This document shows, one piece after another, positions 24,590 to 33,322 of a stretch of DNA of 64,000 nucleotides. The DNA lies in the NCBI RefSeq assembly GCF_023284045.1, contig NZ_JAKIKQ010000019.1:27820-91819 (forward strand), read 5' to 3'. The stretch is from Shewanella kaireitica. Lineage in GTDB: Bacteria; Pseudomonadota; Gammaproteobacteria; Enterobacterales; Shewanellaceae. The notes beneath the pieces were generated by a model. The model was given only the letters and a program-made list of their open reading frames with translations. It was not told where the DNA came from and did no database searches. The first letter of the stretch is position 1. Each line of letters begins with the position of its first letter. Made by a program: the position numbers and the translations under genes.

Positions 24590-27190
24590 TTATTTAAGGG
24601 TAAAAGTGTCAAGCAGATGGATGTAATCTAAGCTAGTACCAATTAACACTTCAAACTCTCCAGCTTCTGCCAACCAATCGTTTGATTTTTCATCCCAAAA
24701 AGACAGGTCACGGCGGTTAAGCTGCATGATAACTTGCTTGCTTTCACCTGGTTGTAGGATGACTTTAGCAAAGCCTTTCAGCTCTTTTACTGGTCGCTCA
24801 ACGCTGGCCTTTTTATCATGTAGATAAAGCTGCACCACTTCGGCGCCGCTTACTTTGCCAATGTTGGTCACCGTCACTGACACATCTAGACTGTCATCGA
24901 GGTTAATGGCCTTTTTAGAAAGCTTAATACCGCTAAGGGTGAAGTTACTATAGGACAAACCATGGCCAAAACTAAACAGTGGCTTGATGTTTTGCTGCTC
25001 AAACCAGCGGTGGCCTATAAAGACGCCTTCTGAATAGAGAGATTCAACAGCATTGTAATCATTCAGTGCTATAGGCGCGGTATCTTCTAGTTTCTTAGGC
25101 AGCGTAAAGGGCATTTTACCGCTTGGGTTTACATCACCAAACAGCATATCAGCAACAGCGTGACCGCCTTCCATGCCACTATAGGAGTTCCAAACTATGG
25201 TGGATGCTTTGTCGACCCATGGCATTTCTACTGCACTACCTGCGGTGATGAACACCACGGTATTAGGGTTGGCGGCAATCAGCTTTGCTATCATCTCATC
25301 TTGTTGATTAGGAAGAACGAGATCGGTTCTATCGATAGACTCTCTGTCATCACTATGACTAAGGCCACCAAAGTAGATCACCGCATCGGCATTTTTTGCT
25401 GCAGTTAAGTATTCTTCTTCACTGTTAAATAGCTTATTAGGCGTATCCCAACCTAGGGTATAGCCATCACTACCGCTGTATTCTATTTCGAACTGGTAAT
25501 CTTTGTCCTGTACCAGTGAGATGTTCTTGTTTAGTACTTCTGTTGAACTGCTATCAAACTGTAAGACTGAACTACCATCGACTTTGATATTTATTTTACC
25601 TTTAGCGGCCACTTTTAAAGTATGTACACCGGATTTTAGCGGCTTTATAGCCGCTTTCATGGTGATAAATTGTGGCGTACCTTTAGCGACTAAATTAGAC
25701 GGTTTAAACTCAGAATCGGCTATCCATGACTCTTCGATAAGCTGTTGACGGTTTTCATCGGTAAAGTAGCTAATATTCCACGATGGCGTACCTGTCCAAT
25801 GACGAGTGGCTAGATAATCGTTGCTGATTGGCGCTAGTTTACTGCTTTGAGCACGCATGACAGTAATGTTAGCTTTGCCCGCTAGTTTGTCCTTAAGGCC
25901 TTGCAGTGGCGTGACCTCATAAAGTGATTTTACCTCTGATGAACCGCCACCTAAGCCATGTTTCTTATCAAGATTAGGGCCTAGGACGAGAATGTTCTTC
26001 ACTTTATCTTGTTCAAGTGGCAATACTTGGCGACTATTTTTAAGCAGTACGATGCCTTCTTCGGCAATTCTTTTGGCTGCAGCGCGGTGGGAAGCAATAT
26101 TACGTTGGCCAGCAAGGCGGTAGTTATCCATCATGCCGATGCTCAGTTGCACCCGGAGTATTCGCGTGACTTTATCATCGAGTGCGGCGACAGGTACTTT
26201 CCCTGCGTTAATCATTTTAATCAGTGGTTCGGCTAGAAAGTAGTCTTTGTAATGTGGGACATCAGTGCCCATTTCAAGATCTAAACCGTTGACGGCAGCG
26301 TCATAGGTATTGATATCTACATTCCAGTCAGTCACCAGTAATCCTTTATAACCCCATTCTCCTTTAAGGATATCCATGACGAGGTGTTTGCTTTGGTTAG
26401 CGTTAGTACCTCTAAATTCGTTGTATGAACCCATCATGGCATAAACATTGGCTTGTTTTACTGCCGCCTCAAAGGCGGGCAGGTATACTTCACGCAAAGT
26501 ACGCTCGTCGGGTTTAGCATTGACTCCTGTGCGATTTAGTTCTTGAGTATTGAGCGCATAATGTTTGATGGTGGCGGCAACATCATTTTTTTGAATGGCT
26601 TTAATTTGTGGCACCACAAGCTTAGATGCTAAGTAGGGGTCTTCACCTAAATACTCAAAGTTACGGCCATAGAGCGGTAATCTTGCCAAATTAACGCCAG
26701 GTCCGAGAATAAGATCTTTACCGCGATGGCGGGCTTCACTGCCGAGCACTGCGCCATGCAAGATAGCCATGTCGGTATTCCAACTGGCGGCTACCGTGGT
26801 TAATACCGGTAGATAAGTTGAGTAATCACTAGTCCAATTTGCCGAGTTCCAGCTATTACGCTCTATCTCATGGCGAACACCGTGTGGGCCATCAGATAGC
26901 CACATTTCGTGGATCCCAAGGCGCTCAATAGCGGCTGTAGTGAATTTTCCGTTGGCATGAACTAAAGATACTTTTTCGGCCAGTGTCATTTGTGGTAATA
27001 GCGTTTGAATTGTTTGCTCGACTAAATCTAAACGTTGTTGCAGAAGTGGGCGACTAGGTTCAACTAAGCCTATATCTTCATAAATGGTTTGTTTCACTTG
27101 AGTTTCAGCCAAGGCCATAGGGGCTGTAACTAGAAAGGTTGAGATAACCAAGCTGCTAAGGGCTAATTTATTAGTTATAGGACGCTTCAT
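24590..27190 (-). CDS. periplasmic glycoside hydrolase family 3 beta-glucosidase with inserted PA14-like domain
   Basis: An exported GH3 enzyme of about 866 residues. A signal peptide (~5-33, ending in MALAE) is followed by the N-terminal barrel (WLSDGPHGVRHE; LGPGVNLARLPLYGRNFEYLGEDPYL). The catalytic nucleophile is D292 in LLVTDWNVD (numbering from the ATG at 27202). A PA14-like domain at ~440-590 is inserted in the second domain, then come SGKMPFTLP, FSFGHGLSYSNF and a C-terminal fibronectin-III-like domain. This layout is that of KglB/BglX-type beta-glucosidases acting on oligosaccharides in the periplasm. The ATG at 27190 is preferred (GGA eight bases before). It is the last enzyme gene of the minus-strand module with the halogenase-like genes, separated from DUF6445 by 65 bp. 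Confidence 0.88.
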   Translation of the reverse strand: MKRPITNKLALSSLVISTFLVTAPMALAETQVKQTIYEDIGLVEPSRPLLQQRLDLVEQTIQTLLPQMTLAEKVSLVHANGKFTTAAIERLGIHEMWLSDGPHGVRHEIERNSWNSANWTSDYSTYLPVLTTVAASWNTDMAILHGAVLGSEARHRGKDLILGPGVNLARLPLYGRNFEYLGEDPYLASKLVVPQIKAIQKNDVAATIKHYALNTQELNRTGVNAKPDERTLREVYLPAFEAAVKQANVYAMMGSYNEFRGTNANQSKHLVMDILKGEWGYKGLLVTDWNVDINTYDAAVNGLDLEMGTDVPHYKDYFLAEPLIKMINAGKVPVAALDDKVTRILRVQLSIGMMDNYRLAGQRNIASHRAAAKRIAEEGIVLLKNSRQVLPLEQDKVKNILVLGPNLDKKHGLGGGSSEVKSLYEVTPLQGLKDKLAGKANITVMRAQSSKLAPISNDYLATRHWTGTPSWNISYFTDENRQQLIEESWIADSEFKPSNLVAKGTPQFITMKAAIKPLKSGVHTLKVAAKGKINIKVDGSSVLQFDSSSTEVLNKNISLVQDKDYQFEIEYSGSDGYTLGWDTPNKLFNSEEEYLTAAKNADAVIYFGGLSHSDDRESIDRTDLVLPNQQDEMIAKLIAANPNTVVFITAGSAVEMPWVDKASTIVWNSYSGMEGGHAVADMLFGDVNPSGKMPFTLPKKLEDTAPIALNDYNAVESLYSEGVFIGHRWFEQQNIKPLFSFGHGLSYSNFTLSGIKLSKKAINLDDSLDVSVTVTNIGKVSGAEVVQLYLHDKKASVERPVKELKGFAKVILQPGESKQVIMQLNRRDLSFWDEKSNDWLAEAGEFEVLIGTSLDYIHLLDTFTLK

Positions 27191-27255
27191 TCTAAATTCC
27201 ATATTAGTTTGTTGAAGTGGTGATGGGATTAAAGCCGTTATTTTTCGACTAGCGG

Positions 27256-27969
27256 TTATTGAAAGTCGATAAATATATTGGCGGTAAGCCTGCCTGTATC
27301 AGGGCTGTTATCGATATCCTTAGCTGGGTTTACTATGCTGGAGTGTAGTAAATTACCTGGATATATCACTAGTCTGTTTGGGCGGTATTCTATCTGCTGG
27401 TATAGGTCAAAATGATGATCACTCTGGTTGCAATAACCTTGCTTGGGTGCTCCATTTAACTCATTGTGTTTTTGCGCCGAATCAAAATAGGGCTGGCAGC
27501 GTTGTTCGCTGATCCGCTCCCATTGAGTTGGTTTATGCCGAAAGAAACCCGTAGGCCCATGCTCATTAGGGTTTAAGTAATGCATGATGGCAAAGTAATA
27601 GGGCTTGGGCGTATCGAAATGCGGCATTCTTTGTAAGGTCGAAAGCGCTGATTCCTCACGGGTTATCAGCGATAAAAATAGGCTTTGAGGCTTGAGTCGT
27701 AACTGCCGCGGAATGTTATAACACCGATAGATCCCTTGAAAAACAGCGTCGATCACTGCTTTGACGTATTCACGGGGGAGTTTTGCCCTGATCCCAGGAT
27801 AATAGGAGTTAAGGTCGTCTTTAAAATCTGCCTCTGTGGTGGCATAAGTAATAATATCATCAGTGCTTAAACTAAAGTTATCTATGATGACGACAGGCGT
27901 TTTTTCCTCACCGATTAAGATTACTTTGGGCATGGCTGCAGGGTTAACGCTAATCATATTTTGCTGCAT
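27256..27969 (-). CDS. DUF6445-like protein, possible 2-oxoglutarate/Fe(II) dioxygenase fold
   Basis: A 237-residue protein without signal peptide or membrane segment. It resembles the DUF6445 family, found in marine Proteobacteria beside tryptophan-halogenase-like and TonB-receptor genes. The pattern HFDTPKPYYFAIMHYLNP (~117-134), GPTGFFRH and RLVIYPGNLLHSS (~199-211) suggests the H-x-D...H facial triad and double-stranded beta-helix of an iron/2-oxoglutarate oxygenase, but the substrate is unknown. It lies 93 bp after the first halogenase-like gene and 65 bp before the GH3 gene, all in one direction, so it is part of the same module. Family assignment is from memory of the conserved blocks; fold is inferred. 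Confidence 0.6.
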   Translation of the reverse strand: MQQNMISVNPAAMPKVILIGEEKTPVVIIDNFSLSTDDIITYATTEADFKDDLNSYYPGIRAKLPREYVKAVIDAVFQGIYRCYNIPRQLRLKPQSLFLSLITREESALSTLQRMPHFDTPKPYYFAIMHYLNPNEHGPTGFFRHKPTQWERISEQRCQPYFDSAQKHNELNGAPKQGYCNQSDHHFDLYQQIEYRPNRLVIYPGNLLHSSIVNPAKDIDNSPDTGRLTANIFIDFQ

Positions 27970-28014
27970 TTTGATGTAACCTGCTTAACTGTTATTAGCT
28001 GTATTGTGTATAGA

Positions 28015-28051
28015 GTTCAATGTAGCCCTATGGTTTAAGGCTACATTGAAC
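28015..28051. other. strong intergenic hairpin between halogenase-like and DUF6445 genes
   Basis: A perfect 13-bp inverted repeat (GTTCAATGTAGCC / GGCTACATTGAAC) with an 11-base loop. No T-run follows on either strand, so it may be a processing or mRNA-stability element rather than a terminator. Confidence 0.55.
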
Positions 28052-28062
28052 GACTCTGATGA

Positions 28063-29559
28063 CTACATCATTGGTGATTTGCAGTAATGCTGAATAAAAT
28101 CATAATGGTGTGGTAGGTTGTCATTCTTGCGCTTCACCACACTCTTAATGTTATTCAAAAAGGCTTTAAGCTCTTCATCTTCCATCATGTCAACAATAGG
28201 GTGATATTGCTTAGGCTCAATACCTTGGCCTAGCATCACTTGGATCCAAGAGCTTTCACCGAACAGTTCGTTAGGATACTTGTATACTTTGGCTGCTGCG
28301 GCAAACATCTCTAACCGATGGGCAAGCGATTCAGGTATTGGCATACTTGAACAATAACGCCAGAACTTGCTGTCTCGTCTTTGGGTAACGTGGTAGTGCA
28401 AGATAATAAAGTCGCGCACGTTATCGGTTTCAAACTTCGTCTGTGCGTTAAATTCGTCAATATCGGCTTGTACTAAACCTTGCGCTGGAAACATCTGCAT
28501 TAAGCGCACAATGCCCCGTTGAATAAGGTGAATGCTGGTGGACTCAAGAGGTTCAATAAAGCCACTTGATAGCCCGATAGCGACACAGTTTTTGTTCCAG
28601 TGCTTACGTCTGGTTCCGGTCTTGTATTTGATGACCCGAGGCTCTGTAAGTAGGTCGCCCTCAATATTTTCGAGTAATAACTGCTTTGCTTGCTCATCCG
28701 TCATATATTTACTGCAAAATACCAGTCCGTTACCAGTTCGATTTTGCAGTGGAATACGCCACTGCCAACCTGATTCACGTGCTATTGAACGGGTATAGGG
28801 TACTGGCGTGTTGGTGGTGGTTGTTTGCACGGCAATGGCGCTGTCACAAGGCAGCCAATGGGACCAATCTTCAAAGCCAGTATGCAATGCATCTTCAATC
28901 AACAAGCCTCTAAAACCGGTACAATCGATAAAGAGATCGCCTTCAACTAACTGACCAGAGGCCAACAATAGGCTCTCGATTTGGCCATCTTGTTGATTGA
29001 GGTTTACCTCCGTGATCTTACCTTCAATGCGGTTGCTCCCATGTTGCTCAGCAATTTTTCTAAGGAATTTTGCGTATAGCCCCGCATCAAGGTGATAAGC
29101 ATGGTTTAAGTCTTGATTCGGCAGTACTGCAAATTTGCCTGTGCGAGAGCCAAGATGTTCCGCACAATAGTCACCAATTTCACTGGCAAAGCCCTTTTTA
29201 CGGCCTTTTAGCCAAAAATGTTGAAATCCAGCTGCCCAACAATCCTTACCTAAAAAACCAAAAGAGTGTAGGTAGTCTTGTTGCTCATCGCGCCAGTTTT
29301 CAAAAGATATCGCCAATTTAAAGGTGGCGTTGGTCGCCGCCATAAACTCTTGCTCGTTAATCCCCAGTAAGCGATGAAATACATGCAATGTAGGGATAGT
29401 GGCCTCACCCACACCGACGGTTGGAATATCGTCGGATTCAATTAGGCTGATATTAAGGTTTTTACCTAGTAGTTTTGACAGCGCCGCCGCAGCCATCCAA
29501 CCTGCGGTGCCGCCACCGGCAATGACGACATTTTTAATCGGTTTATTTGTATTCATCAT
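28063..29559 (-). CDS. tryptophan-halogenase-family flavoprotein, first copy (motifs intact)
   Basis: A 498-residue FAD-dependent protein of the PrnA family. The FAD-binding GGGTAGW lies at ~15-21, followed by GVGEATIP (~49-56). The lysine equivalent to PrnA K79 is K81 (TFKLAISF), the WxWxIP motif is complete (WQWRIP, 265-270), and EPLEST near 337-341 keeps the glutamate and serine of the active site. The motif set is compatible with flavin-dependent halogenation. Many members next to TonB receptors have unknown substrates, and no tryptophan metabolism gene is nearby. It sits between the cupin-8 gene (28 bp upstream) and DUF6445. Ribosome site GAGGA precedes two adjacent ATG codons; the second may be the true start. 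Confidence 0.85.
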   Translation of the reverse strand: MMNTNKPIKNVVIAGGGTAGWMAAAALSKLLGKNLNISLIESDDIPTVGVGEATIPTLHVFHRLLGINEQEFMAATNATFKLAISFENWRDEQQDYLHSFGFLGKDCWAAGFQHFWLKGRKKGFASEIGDYCAEHLGSRTGKFAVLPNQDLNHAYHLDAGLYAKFLRKIAEQHGSNRIEGKITEVNLNQQDGQIESLLLASGQLVEGDLFIDCTGFRGLLIEDALHTGFEDWSHWLPCDSAIAVQTTTTNTPVPYTRSIARESGWQWRIPLQNRTGNGLVFCSKYMTDEQAKQLLLENIEGDLLTEPRVIKYKTGTRRKHWNKNCVAIGLSSGFIEPLESTSIHLIQRGIVRLMQMFPAQGLVQADIDEFNAQTKFETDNVRDFIILHYHVTQRRDSKFWRYCSSMPIPESLAHRLEMFAAAAKVYKYPNELFGESSWIQVMLGQGIEPKQYHPIVDMMEDEELKAFLNNIKSVVKRKNDNLPHHYDFIQHYCKSPMM

Positions 29560-29587
29560 ATGTCCTCTATCAGCGTAAACGAATGGC

Positions 29588-30604
29588 TCAGCGCTTTAAT
29601 TTATTCTGTAATTCAGCACGTAATTTGCGTGCTGATAATTCATCAATAGGCAGCGACAGCATTCCTTGGGCATGCTCAGCAATATGGTCAGTGTCGTGCA
29701 GTTCATGTTCAAAAACATAGTGGTTAAACATCGCTTGCCACGCTTTACGTTGGGCTATTGGTAAGCTTCGCAAGCTTAAAATAGCGTGCTGCAATGCATT
29801 AGTTGGCCTGCCCATATACGCTGCTGAGTCTCGCCACCAGTGAGTGACTAGCACATTGATGGCATCAAGTGCTTCGACGTGGTGCCACCACATACTGGGA
29901 ATAAAGAGTGCATCACCTGGTTCAAGCTCGGCCACTTGCGCCGCTTCTAGAGCCAGTTCGAATTTTGGGTACTTGTCAAAGTCAGGTGCGTGAAAGTCGA
30001 CCATACTGATGTCCTGTCCGCCGGGAGATAACTCCATCGGCCCCACGTACAAGTTGTCTATCTGCTCTGGTGGAAACAGGGTAAAACGGCGGCGACCGAC
30101 AGCTGAACAAGCAAGGTTATTGGGAAAATCAAAATGCGCGGCAATTCGACTTTGATTACCTATCCAAACACTGGTTAATGGTTTTATATCATCTATTGCG
30201 AGTGGGTTGTCGGCTGCAAACCCAGGTAGCCATCGGTTAACTTCGGTAGAGCCGACATACAGTGTTGGCGGCGTTTCGTCGTCTATATGCGATAATAGCT
30301 TGTCAAACACCTGCCTTAAATCAACCTGACTGGCTCTAAAGTTAAAGCCAGTGAGTTGCTCGTTATAAAAGACTCTTCCTTGGTGCTCGCTCTCGCCAAA
30401 ACAAGCTGTTACTGGCACGCCACTGTAGAACTGAAGTAAATAATCAATCGCGGCTTGGGTAGAGTGCTTGCCTGCTTGAACCAATGGCCACTCTGCGGCA
30501 AAGTCTTTTAAAATCAGCGGCTGAGTCGACGATAATACAAACTCAGGAATATCGCCTGGTTTGCAATGACTTATCTGTTTGACGCTCTTTTCGACTGCTA
30601 ACAT
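29588..30604 (-). CDS. cupin-8 / JmjC-like Fe(II) dioxygenase
   Basis: A 338-residue protein of the cupin_8/JmjC class, related in fold to FIH-type hydroxylases. The metal-binding H157 and D159 are in AAHFDFPNN and the distal histidine is in MWWHHVEAL (241 or 242); the lysine/threonine-type cosubstrate region is around RRRFTLFPPEQ. Such enzymes hydroxylate side chains of proteins or small molecules using 2-oxoglutarate. AAAGGTG precedes the ATG by six bases. A near-perfect copy of the TGTAAGCGCTTACA operator lies 16 bp upstream (30620-30633), so the LacI-type regulator probably controls an internal promoter here. Substrate unknown; the conserved company of SapC and halogenase-like genes suggests a common target. 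Confidence 0.82.
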   Translation of the reverse strand: MLAVEKSVKQISHCKPGDIPEFVLSSTQPLILKDFAAEWPLVQAGKHSTQAAIDYLLQFYSGVPVTACFGESEHQGRVFYNEQLTGFNFRASQVDLRQVFDKLLSHIDDETPPTLYVGSTEVNRWLPGFAADNPLAIDDIKPLTSVWIGNQSRIAAHFDFPNNLACSAVGRRRFTLFPPEQIDNLYVGPMELSPGGQDISMVDFHAPDFDKYPKFELALEAAQVAELEPGDALFIPSMWWHHVEALDAINVLVTHWWRDSAAYMGRPTNALQHAILSLRSLPIAQRKAWQAMFNHYVFEHELHDTDHIAEHAQGMLSLPIDELSARKLRAELQNKLKR

Positions 30605-30619
30605 AAATACACCTTTTTC

Positions 30620-30633
30620 TGTAACCGCTTACA
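30620..30633. promoter_or_regulatory. LacI-family operator upstream of the cupin/halogenase genes
   Basis: TGTAACCGCTTACA differs by one base from the perfect palindrome TGTAAGCGCTTACA seen twice before the TonB receptor. It lies between the SapC stop and the cupin start, inside the operon. Confidence 0.7.
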
Positions 30634-30648
30634 TCAATGGGCAAAAAA

Positions 30649-31404
30649 CTATTGTTCTATCTGCTTGTTTTTCTTATCCAATAGTGTGCGAATATTGGCT
30701 TGTGAGGCAATGGTCATATAGATGGCTTGTAGATAACCTTTGTCATGCAGCTCAGCCAAATTATCACTTGAAAGTGTTTTTAGTTTGTCTTCGTTGACGG
30801 TATAGAAACCAATCATTTGATGCTTGCTGCCGTTATTGAGCTCAACATCTAAGGTAAAAGATTCAAGCAATTCAAATTTAAGTAGTGCCTCAACAAAGCT
30901 GTCACTGTCTTCCAATCCGTTATGGATGACATCTAACATATCCGCAGCAGTATCGAGGAAGGGCGTATTACCACCAAACTCAAGGAACAGTGGTTCACCT
31001 TGCTCGGTGCTCACTCTTGGGTTATTGAGATCAATATGCAGTACTCGCTGCGTTTTTTGTACACCATCTTCCATTATGTTTTGACTACCAATCAAAAATG
31101 GCTGACGCCTTATGGCCAATGGAACGTAAGATGCCTGCCAATGGCCGTTTTCTAAAAATAAGTTCTCTTGATCTTTAAAGCCAAACAGTGCCACAGAGAA
31201 GAAACGACCCGTTTGTGGATCTTTTTGGAAGAAAATAGGGTAGTGAGCTTGTACACTTCTGAATTCAACAGGGAAGGTCAATGAATACCAAACATTATCG
31301 CCATAGTGCGCAGAGTGTTCGGTGATAACTTTGAGATCTTTATGTTCAATGCTGTTGAGCATGACGTTGTTGTTCGGCGTTTGGGTCGTGGCTTGTGCGG
31401 TCAT
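30649..31404 (-). CDS. SapC family protein
   Basis: A 251-residue soluble protein matching the SapC family: HYGDNVWYSLTFPVEFRSVQAHYPIFF at ~32-58 and FLENGHWQASYVPLAIRRQPFLIG at ~82-106 are the usual conserved blocks. SapC was first described as a surface-layer-associated protein in Campylobacter, yet the family is widespread near TonB receptors and halogenase-like genes in Caulobacterales, Xanthomonadales and Alteromonadales. No signal peptide is seen. The role is unknown. AAGGAG lies seven bases before the ATG. It is 37 bp downstream of the second halogenase-like gene and 44 bp upstream of the cupin gene, so it belongs to the same transcript, perhaps with an internal promoter after it. Confidence 0.82.
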   Translation of the reverse strand: MTAQATTQTPNNNVMLNSIEHKDLKVITEHSAHYGDNVWYSLTFPVEFRSVQAHYPIFFQKDPQTGRFFSVALFGFKDQENLFLENGHWQASYVPLAIRRQPFLIGSQNIMEDGVQKTQRVLHIDLNNPRVSTEQGEPLFLEFGGNTPFLDTAADMLDVIHNGLEDSDSFVEALLKFELLESFTLDVELNNGSKHQMIGFYTVNEDKLKTLSSDNLAELHDKGYLQAIYMTIASQANIRTLLDKKNKQIEQ

Positions 31405-31441
31405 TTTGACTCCTTTTTAATTTTTATAGTTGCTTTAGTCG

Positions 31442-33040
31442 TTATATTTTAGGAAAACCAAATTGATGAACTTTATCGAGTAGTGCTCTATTGCTTGGTA
31501 GTGCTGAAAGCAATTGATGACTACGTTGATTATTTTGTTGAAACAGTGCCATGGCCTTTTCTTGCTCTGCTAGATTTATGTAGCGCGGTGGCGCACTGTT
31601 AAAGCCCATACCAAACAGCACATATTGAAAGCTAGCCGCTGGAAATAACGCTTCGGTTTCAGTGATATCGTAAGAGTAGGGCAGTTGATATTGCCACAGC
31701 GCTAATTGTTGCTGTAAAGATTGCGGTATTGAGGCTATATCTCGATTGTCACGCCAATATTCGGAGTCGTTACGTTGACTGATAGCGTAATGCAGTTTGA
31801 GAAAGTCGACCACTTGACGCCAGCGCTGTAAAAACTTTTCATTGAAGCGTTTGGCTACCATCTCCATCGCCTGGCTGTTTTGCGGTAATTGCTCGCTGAT
31901 CATCTTTGCAGACTGTTCAATGAGCGCGAGTGCTGATGCTTCTAGCGGCTCTATAAAGCCTGCGGCAATGCCAACTGCAACACAGTTTTTATGCCAAAAG
32001 TGGGCTCTGTGACCGGGGTTAAATGTTATTTTCCTAAGTGATGCAGACTCAGCCTGTGATTTACTCATACTCGATAACAAATAACTACGTAACTCGCTTT
32101 CTGCACGGTCATCATCAGTGTGGCTGCTCGAGTATACGTAACCGACGCCGCGGCGTGAGGGCAGGCCTATATCCCAAATCCAACCAGACGATTGTGCGGT
32201 TGAGTGGGTGCAAGAGCTAATGGCGCTTTGTTGGTTTTCATAAGGTACTTGTACCGCTAAGGCTGAGTCATTAAACAGTACTGACTTTTTCTCAATGAAA
32301 GGCACTTGGTAGTGCTCGCCGATAAGCAATGATTTAAAACCGCTACAATCAATAAATAGATCGCCGCTAATGGTGCCATTAGACTTTGTATTTAGCGCTG
32401 CAATATCGCCGTTGTCCTGGCTACTTATAGATTCAACATGATCAACAATATGCTGTACGCCGAGCTTTTTGCAGCAATGACGCTGCAGAAACTGAGCAAA
32501 TTTTCCGGCATCTAAATGGTAACCATAATTGGCATTGCACTCATACTCAGGCGTAGAAATGAGTTTAGGTGCGCTGCCTTGATCACAAAGCCTGCCTTGG
32601 TAAGTGACCGCATTAGTAAATGAAACTTGCTGTTTATGGGCTTGCCAATGCTTAGCGAGATTAATCTCGTGAAACTGACTTGGTAGAGAAAACGGATGAT
32701 AATAGCTGTGATTATTGAACGGGGCTTTATCCGAGCTTGCTGTAGAGGGGGAGTGTAACCAATCGATAAATTTTGAGCCTTGCTTGAAACTGGCGTCACA
32801 CTCAATCATAAATTCGGTTTCAGAAATCCCCATTTTTTTGAGCGTACCGCGCATTGAAGGCCAAGTACCTTCGCCGACACCGATGGTAGGCACTTGTGGT
32901 GATTCAATAAGAACAACTTCGAGCGTACGTTGTGATGGGGTTGCTGCAACATTAATGTGCTCCGCAGCAATAACCCCAGCGGTGAGCCAACCTGCTGCTC
33001 CGCCACCTACAATGATCACTCTTTCAATGTCGTTATTCAT
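31442..33040 (-). CDS. tryptophan-halogenase-family flavoprotein, second copy (altered motifs)
   Basis: A 532-residue paralogue of the protein at 28063-29559. It keeps the FAD-binding VGGGAAGW (11-18), GVGEGTWP (~54-61) and a lysine at the catalytic position (K86, SFKQGSK). The WxWxIP motif is changed to WIWDIG, and the EPLEST region reads EPLEAS, so the active-site glutamate stays but the following serine is an alanine. These changes suggest a different or lost halogenation chemistry, with flavin binding retained. It is the first gene of the module after the TonB receptor, separated from it by 282 bp and a terminator-like hairpin. No operator of the LacI type is seen directly upstream. Confidence 0.82.
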   Translation of the reverse strand: MNNDIERVIIVGGGAAGWLTAGVIAAEHINVAATPSQRTLEVVLIESPQVPTIGVGEGTWPSMRGTLKKMGISETEFMIECDASFKQGSKFIDWLHSPSTASSDKAPFNNHSYYHPFSLPSQFHEINLAKHWQAHKQQVSFTNAVTYQGRLCDQGSAPKLISTPEYECNANYGYHLDAGKFAQFLQRHCCKKLGVQHIVDHVESISSQDNGDIAALNTKSNGTISGDLFIDCSGFKSLLIGEHYQVPFIEKKSVLFNDSALAVQVPYENQQSAISSCTHSTAQSSGWIWDIGLPSRRGVGYVYSSSHTDDDRAESELRSYLLSSMSKSQAESASLRKITFNPGHRAHFWHKNCVAVGIAAGFIEPLEASALALIEQSAKMISEQLPQNSQAMEMVAKRFNEKFLQRWRQVVDFLKLHYAISQRNDSEYWRDNRDIASIPQSLQQQLALWQYQLPYSYDITETEALFPAASFQYVLFGMGFNSAPPRYINLAEQEKAMALFQQNNQRSHQLLSALPSNRALLDKVHQFGFPKI

Positions 33041-33277
33041 ACTGCTCGACCTATTATTTATTTTTATTAAGTCACTCTTTTACAGTGTTTATCTATATTG
33101 AGTTAATTGATTTCGTAGTTTGTTACAACTAATTAACCGTTGCCAATATAACCTTGCTGTAGGAGTAGATCCAGTCACTTTATGTATCAAGATTTACGTT
33201 GAAGATGTAAGGCTTGAGTCCAACAAATGGCGGGTAAAAATGGCTTAATAAAAATAATATTAATACTTAAATAGAAA

Positions 33278-33315
33278 AGAGAAGATAAAGCCACAGCATT
33301 GGCTTCATCTTCTCT
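33278..33315 (-). terminator. terminator-like hairpin after the TonB receptor gene
   Basis: Inverted repeats AGAGAAGAT-AAAGCCA and TGGCTT-C-ATCTTCTCT flank a six-base loop, 8 bp after the receptor stop codon. A short T-rich tail follows on the minus strand. It may end or attenuate transcription between the receptor and the halogenase/SapC genes. Confidence 0.65.
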
Positions 33316-33322
33316 ATACGCT

